Below, in pieces: positions 1-9,228 of a DNA stretch of 64,000 nt. Both the position numbers and the translations under genes were made by a program. The notes beneath the pieces were generated by a model. That model did no database searches, was not told the origin of the DNA, and saw only the letters and a program-made list of their open reading frames with translations. The stretch's first letter is position 1. Each line of letters begins with the position of its first letter. Source of the DNA: Marinomonas pontica. GTDB lineage: Bacteria; Pseudomonadota; Gammaproteobacteria; Pseudomonadales; Marinomonadaceae. The DNA lies in NCBI RefSeq assembly GCF_026191375.1, contig NZ_JAODTL010000038.1, positions 29,804-93,803 of the forward strand, written 5' to 3'.

Positions 1-773
1 TGTCGGCCAATCAGCTTAAGGCTTTTCCAGATGTCTTATTGCATTTGCCACGTTTAGCTTGGTTGGCGTTTTCGGGCAACCCATTTTGCGCTGAGCGTGA
101 CCCGCATAATGAATTTAAAACGGTATCTTTTTCGGATTTGACGTTGCACCAAGTGTTAGGTCAAGGCGCGTCAGGGGTTATTTCATGGGCAACCTGGCAT
201 CATAACCGATTTGATTTTTCCGATTCTGTGGCAGTCAAAGTTTTTAAAGGTGAGGTGACCAGTGACGGCTACCCAGAAGATGAGCTGGATGCGTGTTTGG
301 CCGTTGGAAGTCACAGCAATTTGGTTCAGCCTTTGGCGAAAGTCTCAGAGCCCAACTGTTCGGCTTTGGTGATGGAGCTGATCCCTGCTCATTATACAAA
401 TTTAGGTCAACCGCCGAGTCTGGGCTCGTGCACCCGAGATACGTTTGTGAACGAGCAAGAGTTCTCGATTGAAAAAATCGCTTATGTTATCGAGCAGGCG
501 GATCGGCTGGTGGCGCATTTTTGTGAGAGAAAAGTCAGCCATGGTGATTTCTATGCACACAATACTTTGATCAATCAAGATGGTCATATCTTGTTTGGAG
601 ATTTTGGTGCCGCATCAAAGTATGCGAATTTATCGGAGCAGCAACAGCGTGGCATTGAAAAAATAGAGCAACGCGCTTTGGGCTTCTTTATTGATGATAT
701 GTTGAATTTGTGTGACGAAGTTGGGCAAAAAAGCGTGTTGTACGATTCGCTAAGCAAGCGCCGCTTCGTTTAA
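1..773 (+). CDS. LRR-containing protein kinase-like protein (5' partial)
   Basis: The frame is open to the left edge, so the start lies outside the window. The first visible residues (NQLKAFPD, then LPRLAWLAFSGNPF) look like the last turn of a leucine-rich repeat. A protein-kinase-like domain follows, with a glycine loop (GQGASGVI), a VAVK lysine, a catalytic-loop-like HGDFYAHN and a FGDFGAAS metal-binding motif. The C-lobe is short, with only about 50 residues after DFG. The HRD arginine is replaced (HGD), as in many bacterial small-molecule-kinase-like or atypical kinases. Role inferred: a cytosolic Ser/Thr-type kinase using LRRs for partner recognition; the substrate is unknown. It is followed at once by a strong terminator. 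Domain assignment is confident, substrate is not. Confidence 0.8.
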   Translation, partial: SANQLKAFPDVLLHLPRLAWLAFSGNPFCAERDPHNEFKTVSFSDLTLHQVLGQGASGVISWATWHHNRFDFSDSVAVKVFKGEVTSDGYPEDELDACLAVGSHSNLVQPLAKVSEPNCSALVMELIPAHYTNLGQPPSLGSCTRDTFVNEQEFSIEKIAYVIEQADRLVAHFCERKVSHGDFYAHNTLINQDGHILFGDFGAASKYANLSEQQQRGIEKIEQRALGFFIDDMLNLCDEVGQKSVLYDSLSKRRFV

Positions 774-781
774 TTGCTAAA

Positions 782-817
782 AAAACGCCTCGCAGGGTAA
801 ATAATGCGAGGCGTTTT
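782..817. terminator. Rho-independent terminator, bidirectional
   Basis: A 13-bp perfect stem (782-794 with 805-817) has A and T runs at its two ends. It lies between the convergent kinase and ribH genes, so it can serve both. Confidence 0.85.
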
Positions 818-843
818 ACGTTGAAACGTGTTAAATCAAAGGC

Positions 844-1335
844 TTAAAGCATTTGCTTGGCTTTTTCGGTCAAACGAATGGTTTGATCGCACGCGTTAGC
901 CAATTCGATGCCTTTCTTAACAAAATGACGACTAAAGTAGTCTTTATGCTCGTCGTGTTCATGGAAATTATGAGGTGTCAGCACCGCCGTAAGAACCGGA
1001 ACTTCTGTTTCCAATTGAACTTGCATTAATGCATTGCAAATTGCCTGAGCAACAAAGTCATGACGGTAGATGCCGCCATCTACAACCAAGGCTGTACCAG
1101 CAATCGCGGAATATTGACCGCTCTTTGCCAGTAGTTTGGCTTGTAATGGAATTTCATATCCGCCAGGAACGGGAATGATGTCGATCAAAGACGCATCGTA
1201 GCCGCGAGAAACGAGTTCTTTTGTGAAGCCTTCAACGCAATTTAAAACGATGTCTGTATGCCAAGAAGCATGCAGAATCGCAATGCGTTTTGTTGCTGGA
1301 GTAAATTCAGTGTTATTCGTTGAGCTCTGATTCAT
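844..1335 (-). CDS. ribH: 6,7-dimethyl-8-ribityllumazine synthase (RibH2-like)
   Basis: Lumazine synthase condenses 5-amino-6-ribitylaminouracil with dihydroxybutanone phosphate to make the riboflavin precursor. The 163-residue length, the ILHASWHTDIV start of the fold, VPGGYEIP in the active-site region, and ALVVDGGIYRHDF (where most type I enzymes have a GxVIxGxTxH-like loop) suggest the RibH2 (type II) branch known from Brucella and Mesorhizobium. The ATG is preceded by AGGA. No other rib gene is adjacent, but an FMN riboswitch lies about 125 bases upstream, so FMN probably controls it. It may be a second, riboswitch-controlled lumazine synthase beside a housekeeping RibH elsewhere; that is inference. 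Confidence 0.9.
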   Translation of the reverse strand: MNQSSTNNTEFTPATKRIAILHASWHTDIVLNCVEGFTKELVSRGYDASLIDIIPVPGGYEIPLQAKLLAKSGQYSAIAGTALVVDGGIYRHDFVAQAICNALMQVQLETEVPVLTAVLTPHNFHEHDEHKDYFSRHFVKKGIELANACDQTIRLTEKAKQML

Positions 1336-1460
1336 GTGTTAATCCTAAAAATCTAAGGTGAATCAGGGCGAACGGGCAGGCAAATATACCACGATAAAAT
1401 GGCATACCTTAACGTGATGAGCCTAAAATAGGCACCATCATTAGAGGTTTTGTCTGACGC

Positions 1461-1613
<153 letters not shown>

Positions 1614-1867
1614 CGAAGTCGGATACATCCGACAGACGAAATATACTCGTTTTTGCCGGTGGCTGTCAAAGTGTCTGCCTTCCTCAACTGTGGTGACTTT
1701 GTGACAATTTTATGGATAACAAAAAGTAACCAAGAATGGGGTGGTTCTAGTAGTGCTTTTTGTCTAGCTGGATATAAAATTACTATTAAGAGATTTTAAT
1801 GTTTTGTTACAATAGCGCGCTGTTTATAACGAATAGCTTGGAATATTAGTCTGGAATGGAGTCTTAC

Positions 1868-2233
1868 ATGGTGAATATACACAAGACATTTGTGCATCGA
1901 GTGTTGATTGGTCTGTCTGTTTTTGGCTTAGCGGCATGCAGTTCGGTTCATAAAGACACCACACATCTTAATGAAAGTGATGAGATGGAAGATATTTCTC
2001 AAACCAACTCGGCTGAATACCTTTGCAACAACACGCTTTTAACTGTGTTGTTCCATGCAGAAAATGCCCAAGTAAACTGGAAGGATAAAAACTACCATCT
2101 GACACATGCCATCAGTGCTTCTGGTGCTTTTTATCTAGGGGAAGGTTTGTCATTTTGGATTCATGGTGATGAAGCCGAAATTGAGCAAGGTGTCGTAAAA
2201 ACTCAATGTCACCTTGTTCGAGTTGACTCTTAA
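1868..2233 (+). CDS. MliC-like lysozyme-inhibitor lipoprotein
   Basis: The protein has a lipoprotein signal peptide with lipobox LAAC (Cys about residue 24 from this start), a short Ser/Asp/Glu-rich linker and one compact C-terminal domain of about 70 residues. The domain has the MliC/PliC pattern: YLCNN at its start, SASGAFYLG and FWIHGDEAEIE in the middle, and a second Cys (TQCHLV) at the end, likely disulfide-bonded to the first. MliC proteins bind c-type lysozyme in the periplasm. I chose the ATG at 1868 because GGAG lies 6 bases upstream; an in-frame ATG at 1856 lacks a good ribosome-binding site. Target specificity is inferred from the family only. Confidence 0.8.
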   Translation: MVNIHKTFVHRVLIGLSVFGLAACSSVHKDTTHLNESDEMEDISQTNSAEYLCNNTLLTVLFHAENAQVNWKDKNYHLTHAISASGAFYLGEGLSFWIHGDEAEIEQGVVKTQCHLVRVDS

Positions 2234-2364
2234 ATAGCTTTCAAATTAGATCACCTGAAGGGCGTTCACCTTAAATCGTGGTGTTTTCATCCCGTCACAT
2301 TTGCAATACGTGTACAATGGCTTCATTCGCGCCTTAGGGCGCATGATTCCATTGTAGAGAACGT

Positions 2365-3141
2365 ATGAGTAAGCTATTTGTCATGGGCATGGGCCCAGGT
2401 GATTTGGGTTTGGTTGCCCCTAATGCAACCGCAGCATTGTCTGTTTGCAGCGATTGGGTTGCCTACGGGTATTATCTTGATTTGCTTGGCGAACTGAGCG
2501 AAGGAAAAACTTTCCACAATTTGCCACTTGGTGAAGAAATTGGTCGCGCTCGATTGGCCTTAGATCTTGCAGCAGAAGGCAAAAATACCGCGTTAATTTC
2601 CAGTGGCGATATTGGTATTTACGCCATGGCAACCTTAGTATTTGAGTTGCTGGACATGCAATTACAAGGCAAAGAAAACCACCCTGAATGGCTCGATGTG
2701 GACATTGAAGTCATCCCCGGGATTTCAGCAATGCAAGCCGGCGCCAGCCGCGTGGGTGCCATGTTAGGGCACGATTTTTGTACCATTTCACTTTCTGATC
2801 TTTTAACGCCATGGGAAACCATCGATAAGCGCTTGCATGCCTGTGGCGCAGGCGACTTTGTTGTGTCTTTTTACAACCCCGTGTCGAAAAAACGTGATTG
2901 GCAACTTAACCACGCGCGTGATGTCCTATTGCAATACCGTCCTGTCAGCACGCCAGTCATGATTGGCCGTCAACTGACACGCCCAGAAGAAGAGATTACT
3001 TTTACAACACTGGGAAAATTAGACGCAAAAGACGTGGACATGTTTACCATGGTGAGTGTTGGTAACTCGGATACGAAACACATAGTGAATGGTGAGAAAC
3101 AGTGGATTTATACGCCACGTGGTTACTCAAAAAAACTTTAG
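2365..3141 (+). CDS. cobJ: precorrin-3B C17-methyltransferase CobJ
   Basis: SAM-dependent methyltransferase that methylates C-17 and drives ring contraction of precorrin-3B to precorrin-4 in aerobic cobalamin synthesis. At 258 residues it is the normal size for stand-alone CobJ. The N-terminal SAM loop VMGMGPGDLGL, the ISSGDIGIYAM motif and VIPGISAMQAGASRVG are typical of the corrin methyltransferase family. SFYNPVSKKRDWQL and MIGRQLTRPEE are CobJ/CbiH-type signatures. It opens a five-gene plus-strand run (cobJ-cobM-cobW-cobN-cbiX). I see no B12 riboswitch upstream, only a short GCGCC/GGGCGC hairpin at about 2329-2342. Confidence 0.95.
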   Translation: MSKLFVMGMGPGDLGLVAPNATAALSVCSDWVAYGYYLDLLGELSEGKTFHNLPLGEEIGRARLALDLAAEGKNTALISSGDIGIYAMATLVFELLDMQLQGKENHPEWLDVDIEVIPGISAMQAGASRVGAMLGHDFCTISLSDLLTPWETIDKRLHACGAGDFVVSFYNPVSKKRDWQLNHARDVLLQYRPVSTPVMIGRQLTRPEEEITFTTLGKLDAKDVDMFTMVSVGNSDTKHIVNGEKQWIYTPRGYSKKL

Positions 3142-3176
3142 TTAATCAAGATGTTAATACGATTAAGAGACACAAT

Positions 3177-3983
3177 ATGACGGTTTATTTTATTGGCGCC
3201 GGCCCAGGTGACCCAGACTTGATGACAATCAAAGCCGTCAAAACAATGGAACGTTGTCCTATTGTTTTGTACGCAGGTTCATTGATTCCTCCTCAGGTGA
3301 TAGACAGTGTTCGCGGTTCTGCTGAAGCCATTTATGACACAGCGGAAATGAATTTAGACGAAACCACCGCGGTGATAGAAAAAGCGGCGCAAGAAGGCAA
3401 AGACGTTGCGCGTTTGCAGTGCGGAGACCCCGCGCTGTATGGCGCGATCGGTGAACAGATTCGTCGATTGGAAGCATTAGATATAGATTACGAAGTGATT
3501 CCAGGGGTTAGTGCCGTTGCGGCTTCCGCCGCTATGCTAAGAAAAGAATTGACCTTGTCTGGCGTTTCTCAGACGGTGATTATGACGAGATACGAAGGCA
3601 AAACTCCTTTCCCTGAGCGTGAGCGTTTACCTGCGCTTGCTCAAAGTGGTGCGACCTTAGCAATTCACCTTGGGGTGACGCGTATCCACAAAATTGTAGA
3701 TGAACTTATCCCACATTATGGCGCTGATTGCCCTGTGGCGGTGTGTTATCGCACCAGCTGGCCAGACCAAGATTATGTGGTGGGTACTTTGTCGGATATT
3801 GTGGCAAAAGTACGTGAGAAAAAATTCACACGAACCAGTCTCATTTTGGTTGGTAAAGTATTAGATACAGAAGATTTCGCTGACTCTTATTTATACGACA
3901 AAGGGCAAGCGCACATCTTTCGACCGATACATAAAAAAACAACAAGCGACACAGTCTGTATCGCCACGGACAACAAGGACTAA
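3177..3983 (+). CDS. cobM: precorrin-4 C11-methyltransferase CobM
   Basis: Methylates C-11 of precorrin-4 to give precorrin-5 (or the cobalt form in CbiF). The N-terminal motif YFIGAGPGDPDLMTIKA, VLYAGSLIP, LQCGDPALYGAI, VIPGVSAVAASAA and IMTRYEGKTPFPE are hallmark CobM/CbiF signatures. An upstream in-frame start at 3102 would add 25 unrelated residues and overlap cobJ. The ATG at 3177 puts the SAM motif right at the N-terminus and has AAGAGA upstream, so I use it. The protein is 268 residues with a short non-conserved tail. It lies 35 bases after cobJ and 3 bases before cobW, in an apparent operon. Confidence 0.95.
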   Translation: MTVYFIGAGPGDPDLMTIKAVKTMERCPIVLYAGSLIPPQVIDSVRGSAEAIYDTAEMNLDETTAVIEKAAQEGKDVARLQCGDPALYGAIGEQIRRLEALDIDYEVIPGVSAVAASAAMLRKELTLSGVSQTVIMTRYEGKTPFPERERLPALAQSGATLAIHLGVTRIHKIVDELIPHYGADCPVAVCYRTSWPDQDYVVGTLSDIVAKVREKKFTRTSLILVGKVLDTEDFADSYLYDKGQAHIFRPIHKKTTSDTVCIATDNKD

Positions 3984-3986
3984 ATC

Positions 3987-5072
3987 ATGCAATTAAATAA
4001 AATCCCCACCACCATAGTGACTGGTTTTTTAGGAAGCGGAAAAACGACCTTGCTTTCAAACGTTTTGAAGCAAGCTGCTGGAAAGCGCATTGCGGTTATC
4101 GTTAATGAATTTGGTGAGCTAGACATTGACTCAGAGCTACTGCGCTCTTGTCCATTGGATTGCCCGGATGAAGGTCAGGAAGCGACTGGACAACGCGGTG
4201 ATGATGGTTTCTATGAATTAGCAAATGGGTGTATTTGCTGTACGGTAGAAGAAGAGTTCTTACCGGTGATGGAACAGCTGGTGGCGCGCAGAGATGACAT
4301 AGACCATATTTTAATTGAAACCAGTGGATTGGCGTTGCCAAAGCCTTTGGTACAAGCGTTTAACTGGCCAGGTATCAAAGAGTATTGCACCGTTGATGCG
4401 GTAATCACTGTGGTCGATGGTCCTGCTGTAGCCGCAGGGCGTTTTGCTCATGATGAAGACAAAGTTCAGGCACAGCGCCAAGCGGACGAGAGTCTAGACC
4501 ATGACCCAAGCTTGCAAGAGCTGTTAGACGATCAGTTGAGTGCAGCAGATCTAGTTGTTGTCAGTAAAAATGATCTATTGAACGACGAAGAGAGAGCACG
4601 AGTGCAAGACATTATCAGTCATGAAGTGCCAAATACGGTGAAAACCGTGTACATCGAAAATGGAGAAGCCGCACTTGATATGTTGCTAGGCATTGATGCT
4701 GCAACGGAAAGTCGAATCGACGAAGTGCATAACCACCATGATCATCATCATGCTCACGGCGCGCACCACGATCATGCCCATGACCACTTTGATTCTTTTG
4801 TTATTACCTTGGGTGAAGTGCAGTCTGACCTTTTGCAAGAAACCCTCACTCAGCTGGTTGAAGAGCATAATATTTTTCGTATAAAAGGGTTTGCGGCAGT
4901 ACATGGCAAACCGATGCGCCAAGTATTTCAGGCTGTAGGAACGCGTTTAGACCGTTATTTTGATCGCTTGTGGCAGCCTGAAGAGGTGCGTAAAACCCAG
5001 CTGGTATTTATCGGTAAAGGCATTAGTAAAGAGCAGGTTGAGAATATATTACATGATGCTTTGAGTGCTTAA
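3987..5072 (+). CDS. cobW: CobW-type GTPase metallochaperone
   Basis: G3E-family P-loop GTPase associated with cobalt delivery for cobalamin synthesis. It has a Walker A (GFLGSGKTTLL), the NEFGE motif, the metal-binding GCICC motif, the IETSGLALP switch, a guanine-specificity SKND motif, and a C-terminal CobW_C domain after a His/Asp-rich stretch (about residues 248-270) that probably buffers metal. The 361-residue length is normal. Its position directly after cobM and before cobN matches the classic cobW-cobN order of Pseudomonas-type clusters and argues for cobalt rather than zinc as the cargo. Confidence 0.95.
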   Translation: MQLNKIPTTIVTGFLGSGKTTLLSNVLKQAAGKRIAVIVNEFGELDIDSELLRSCPLDCPDEGQEATGQRGDDGFYELANGCICCTVEEEFLPVMEQLVARRDDIDHILIETSGLALPKPLVQAFNWPGIKEYCTVDAVITVVDGPAVAAGRFAHDEDKVQAQRQADESLDHDPSLQELLDDQLSAADLVVVSKNDLLNDEERARVQDIISHEVPNTVKTVYIENGEAALDMLLGIDAATESRIDEVHNHHDHHHAHGAHHDHAHDHFDSFVITLGEVQSDLLQETLTQLVEEHNIFRIKGFAAVHGKPMRQVFQAVGTRLDRYFDRLWQPEEVRKTQLVFIGKGISKEQVENILHDALSA

Positions 5073-5222
5073 CCCCTCCCAGCCTCCTCCTTGGCAAGGG
5101 GAGGAGCTAGACATTCTCTCCCCTTGTATCTTTGAAGGGGAGGGTTAGGGGAGGGTTAAGAGGGCTATGCCAAGCTCGTAATGAAAAAACTATGGATTCT
5201 CGCCTTCGCGGGAATGACGGGT
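5073..5222. repeat. intergenic repeat module inside the cob operon
   Basis: Two G/C-rich inverted repeats stand here: CTCCTCCTT with AAGGGGAGGAG at 5084-5106, and CTCCCCTT with AAGGGGAG at 5118-5142. A GGGGAGGGTTAGGGGAGGG block follows. A second module, ATGGATTCTCGCCTTCGCGG followed by GAATGACGG, runs to 5222. The CCTCCCTAACCCTCCC core recurs in inverse orientation near 27240, and related CTTCCCC/GGGGAAG arms occur near 25720 and 26900. The element supplies the in-frame ATG at 5181 that would falsely lengthen CobN. Confidence 0.7.
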
Positions 5223-5249
5223 AAGTACAAGAAAGAAGCTGGAGAAACC

Positions 5250-8200
5250 GTGCACTTATTAGCAGCCAAACCGGGTGGCTTTGTTGACGACGAAGGGATT
5301 GTCGATCTTGGGCAATCCCCAGCAGACTTAGTTATTTTGGCCGCGGCGGACAGTGTGCTCGGTGCACTTGGCAGTGCACTTGATCAAGTCGCTTCTCTCA
5401 ATCGTCCCCATGATGGATTGAACAACGTCCGATTGCCGAGTGTTCGTCTTGCCAATTGGATGCAGTTAGTCAAACCCGCGGCTTACGATTTGTACGAACA
5501 CAAGGTGCTCGATCACGCTAAAGTGGTCGTGGTATCTTTGTTAGGCGGTGAGCATTACTGGGCATACGGTTTTCAGCGCTTGCAAGAATGGGCACAAGGC
5601 AAAGAAGGTCGCACGCTTATCATCGTGCCGGGCGACGATTCGCAAGACCCTTCACTAATGAACGTTTCCACTGCAAAATCAGAAGACTGTCATCGAGTGT
5701 GGCGTTATTTGCGTGAAAGCGGCCAAGTTAACTCTCAGCAATTGTTCTATTTCCTCATTGATCGTTATTTTGGGTCGCCGTGTGCTTGGCAAGAGCCTAC
5801 TCCTTTACCCAGTGCTTTGATTTATCATGCGGGGCATTCTGCTGGCTTTGCCCAGTGGCAAAATCATTATTCCGATGAATTAGCGCAAGGCACTCCGGTC
5901 GCTATTTTGGCGTTTTATCGCTCTCATCTTCAAAGTGGCAACACCGTGATGTTTGATCGCTTGATCGAAGTGCTAGAGCAAGAAGGTCTGGTTCCGTTGG
6001 CAGTGGCGGTAAGCTCCTTAAAAGACGATGTCTCGGTAGGCTTGATCGAATCGTTAGTGGAACGCACACAAGCCAAGGTGATTTTAAACACCACAGGTTT
6101 CGCGGCAAATCGCGTGGGCAGTCCAGATTTGGCTTCTGAGCCAACGGATTTTCAATCGGCTTTTGCTTCGCCCATCCCCGTTTTGCAGTTGATCTTGTCT
6201 GGAAGTACTGAAGAAGATTGGCAAGCGCAAACTCAAGGGCTTCGCAGTCGTGATGTGGCCATGCAAATTGTCTTGCCAGAAATGGACGGTCGCATTATTA
6301 CTCGTGCAGTCAGTTTCAAAGCGTTAAGCCATTACAACGACATCGCCCAAGTCGATTTAGTGCGTTACGAATTGCAAGAAGAGCGTGCGCGTTTTGTTGC
6401 TCAACTTGCTAAGCGTTTCGCCAATTTAGCCTGCAAACCGAATCATCAAAAACGCATCGCTCTGGTGCTGGCGAATTACCCAACCAAAGACGGCCGTATT
6501 GGTAACGGCGTAGGCTTGGACACACCGGCCTCGACAGTGAATCTATTAAAAGCCTTAGAATCGGCGGGCTATCCGATTGCGAATATTCCCGACCACGGCA
6601 ACGCTTTGATCGAAGAGCTACTTGGCGCGGTGACCAATAACCCCAATACCTTACATGAACGTGGCTGTTGGCAAAGTATCGCCTTGGAAGACTACTTACA
6701 CTATTTTTATCAGTTGCCATTGGAATGCCAACACGCCGTTTGGGATCGCTGGGGGCCACCGGAAGAAGACCATAAATGCCGCGAGCAAAACGGCCAACGT
6801 CGCATCATGCTAGCGGGTATTCGCTTAGGAGAAACGTTTGTCGGTATTCAGCCGGCTCGTGGTTTCAATTTAGATCTCGCGGCGAATTATCATGACCCAG
6901 ATTTGATTCCGCCTCACAGTTATTTGGCCTTCTATTTTTGGTTGCGCCATGTCTATAAGGTCGACGCTTTTGTGCATGTGGGCAAACATGGCAACCTTGA
7001 ATGGTTGCCGGGCAAAGGCACAGCATTATCAGATCAGTGTTGGCCAGATATTGCGTTAGGGCCGATGCCGCATTTTTACCCTTTCATTGTGAATGATCCG
7101 GGTGAGGGCGCGCAGGCTAAGCGCCGCACCCAAGCTGTGATTGTTGACCATCTTATGCCGCCGATGACCCGCGCTGAAACTTATGGCGATATGGCGGAGT
7201 TAGAAAGTTTAGTTGATGAGTATTACCAAGCCATGGGCATGGACGTACGTCGAGAAACTTGGCTGCGTGAACAGATTCTTGAAAAAGTCCAAACCACACA
7301 TTTGCTTGAAGAGCTGGCAGGGATAGAAGCGGACAACGATGAGTCCGTGCTGGAAGGGTTAGATACTTACTTATGTGAGATAAAAGAGGCGCAAATTCGT
7401 CATGGATTGCATCGCTTAGGGGAGTTACCCGAGGACGATAAACTGGCCGATACGCTGGTGGCATTATTGCGATTACCGCGCGGAAGTGAGATCACCAGTC
7501 AAGGGATTCTCCACGCTTTAGTCAAAGATTTATCGTTGCAACAAGACGATTTTGATCCGATGAAAAGTGAGCGAACGTTATGGCTTGGCAATAAGCCCGA
7601 GCGTTTACAGTCTGTAAGCGAACTAACGTGGCGGACTCATGCGGATACCAAGGAGCGCTTGGAGCTAATGGCCAAGGCGTTGGTCCTGAGCCATTTGATT
7701 GGTAAAGCTTCCATTGATGAGCTGGCCATACTCTTGCCGCAAACCGCTGCGTTGTTAGCTCACAGTAAAAAGCGCTTGTTTGTCGCGCTGCAGCAAAGTG
7801 CAAACGACGAGATTCAGGCATTAATCACGGGCTTGGCGGGCGGTTTTATTCCTCCTGGACCAAGTGGTGCGCCGACGCGCGGCCGATTAGATACCTTGCC
7901 CACAGGGCGCAACTTTTTCTCCGTTGATAACCGCGCGATTCCGTCTCCGGCGGCTTGGGCGATTGGCCAGCAGTCCGCTGAAGCGCTCATTCAGCGGCAT
8001 TTACAAGAACATGGTGATTACCCTAGAGACTTAGGCTTGTCCGTGTGGGGAACGGCCACCATGCGAACGGGCGGCGATGATATTGCTCAAGCGTTTGCTT
8101 TAATGGGAGTTCGGCCGATTTGGGCGCCGGGCTCGAATCGTGTGACGGATTTTGAGGTGCTTTCTTGCATGCAGTTAGGTCGTCCGCGAGTGGATGTCAC

Positions 8201-9145
8201 CTTACGTGTCTCCGGTTTCTTTCGAGATGCTTTCGCCAACGTTATGCGGCTTTACGATGCGGCGGTGCAAGCCATTGCCGATTATCAAGAGCCGGGCACA
8301 GGCAATGTTATTCGTGACAATGTGGAAGCGCGAAAAAGCACATTACTGGCTCAAGGCATGGGTGAATCCGAGGCAAATCGTCAAGCCACCTATCGCGTTT
8401 TCGGCAGTAAACCCGGGGCTTATGGCGCGGGTTTGCAAGGTTTAATCGACGAGCGTTGCTGGGACACCAAAGCCGACTTAGCGGAAGCTTATGTTAACTG
8501 GGGGGGTACGCTTATGGTTCTTATGGTTCTTATGGCGACGGGGCTGACAATCAAGGAAATGGCGAAGGCGTAGAGGCAAAAGACGCGTTTGTGGCGCGTT
8601 TGTCGCAGTTGGACGCGGTGGTGCAAAACCAAGATAACCGCGAGCACGATATACTTGATTCGGACGATTATTATCAATTTCAAGGCGGTATGACCAATGC
8701 CGTTACCGAGTTTAGTGGTCAAGCGCCCAGTGTTTATCACAGTGACCACTCGAACCCGAGTTCGCCTAAAATTCGCACCCTAAAAGAAGAGCTGAATCGC
8801 GTCGTACGTTCGCGAGTGTTGAATCCAAAATGGATCGACGCCATGCAAACGCACGGTTATAAAGGCGCGTTTGAAATGACCGCTACTGTGGATTATTTAT
8901 TTGCTTATGATGCGACGACCGATTTGGTCTCGGATTATCAATACGAACAAGTCACCGATAGGTTGTTGCTCGATCCAGACAACCAAGCCTTCATGCGAGA
9001 TAATAATCCTCATGCATTAGAAGAAATGGGCGAGCGTCTATTAGAAGCAATACAGCGCGGCATGTGGCAAAATGCGGGCGATTATAAAGACAGCATTCAA
9101 TCCTTGTTGCTTGATTTGGATCAGCAACAAGAACAAAGCCTGTGA
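5250..9145 (+). CDS. cobN: cobaltochelatase large subunit CobN, interrupted by a frameshift
   Basis: CobN is the large subunit of the ATP-dependent aerobic cobaltochelatase that inserts Co2+ into hydrogenobyrinate a,c-diamide. The start is a GTG at 5250 (GGAG 5 bases upstream), giving the family-typical HLLAAKPGGFVDDEGIVDL; the ATG at 5181 comes from the repeat element. Conserved stretches include GNGVGLDTPAST, VHVGKHGNLEWLPGKG and FFSVDNRAIPSPAAW. The frame stops at 8573, but the CobN C-terminus (DYYQFQGGM, LNPKWIDAMQTHGYKGAFEM) continues in another frame to 9145. The break is a run of seven G at 8500-8506, where eight would restore WGGYAYGSYG. It could be an assembly error, a real mutation or -1 frameshifting. 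Partner subunits (CobS/T or ChlI/D type) are not in the window. Confidence 0.93.
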
Positions 9146-9228
9146 TCTTGGGCAGAAGGTCACTTGTAACCTTGTTGGCAGTCACTTGACTGATTGTCAG
9201 CTAAGTCGAATACAGAAAGAGAGAAAGC

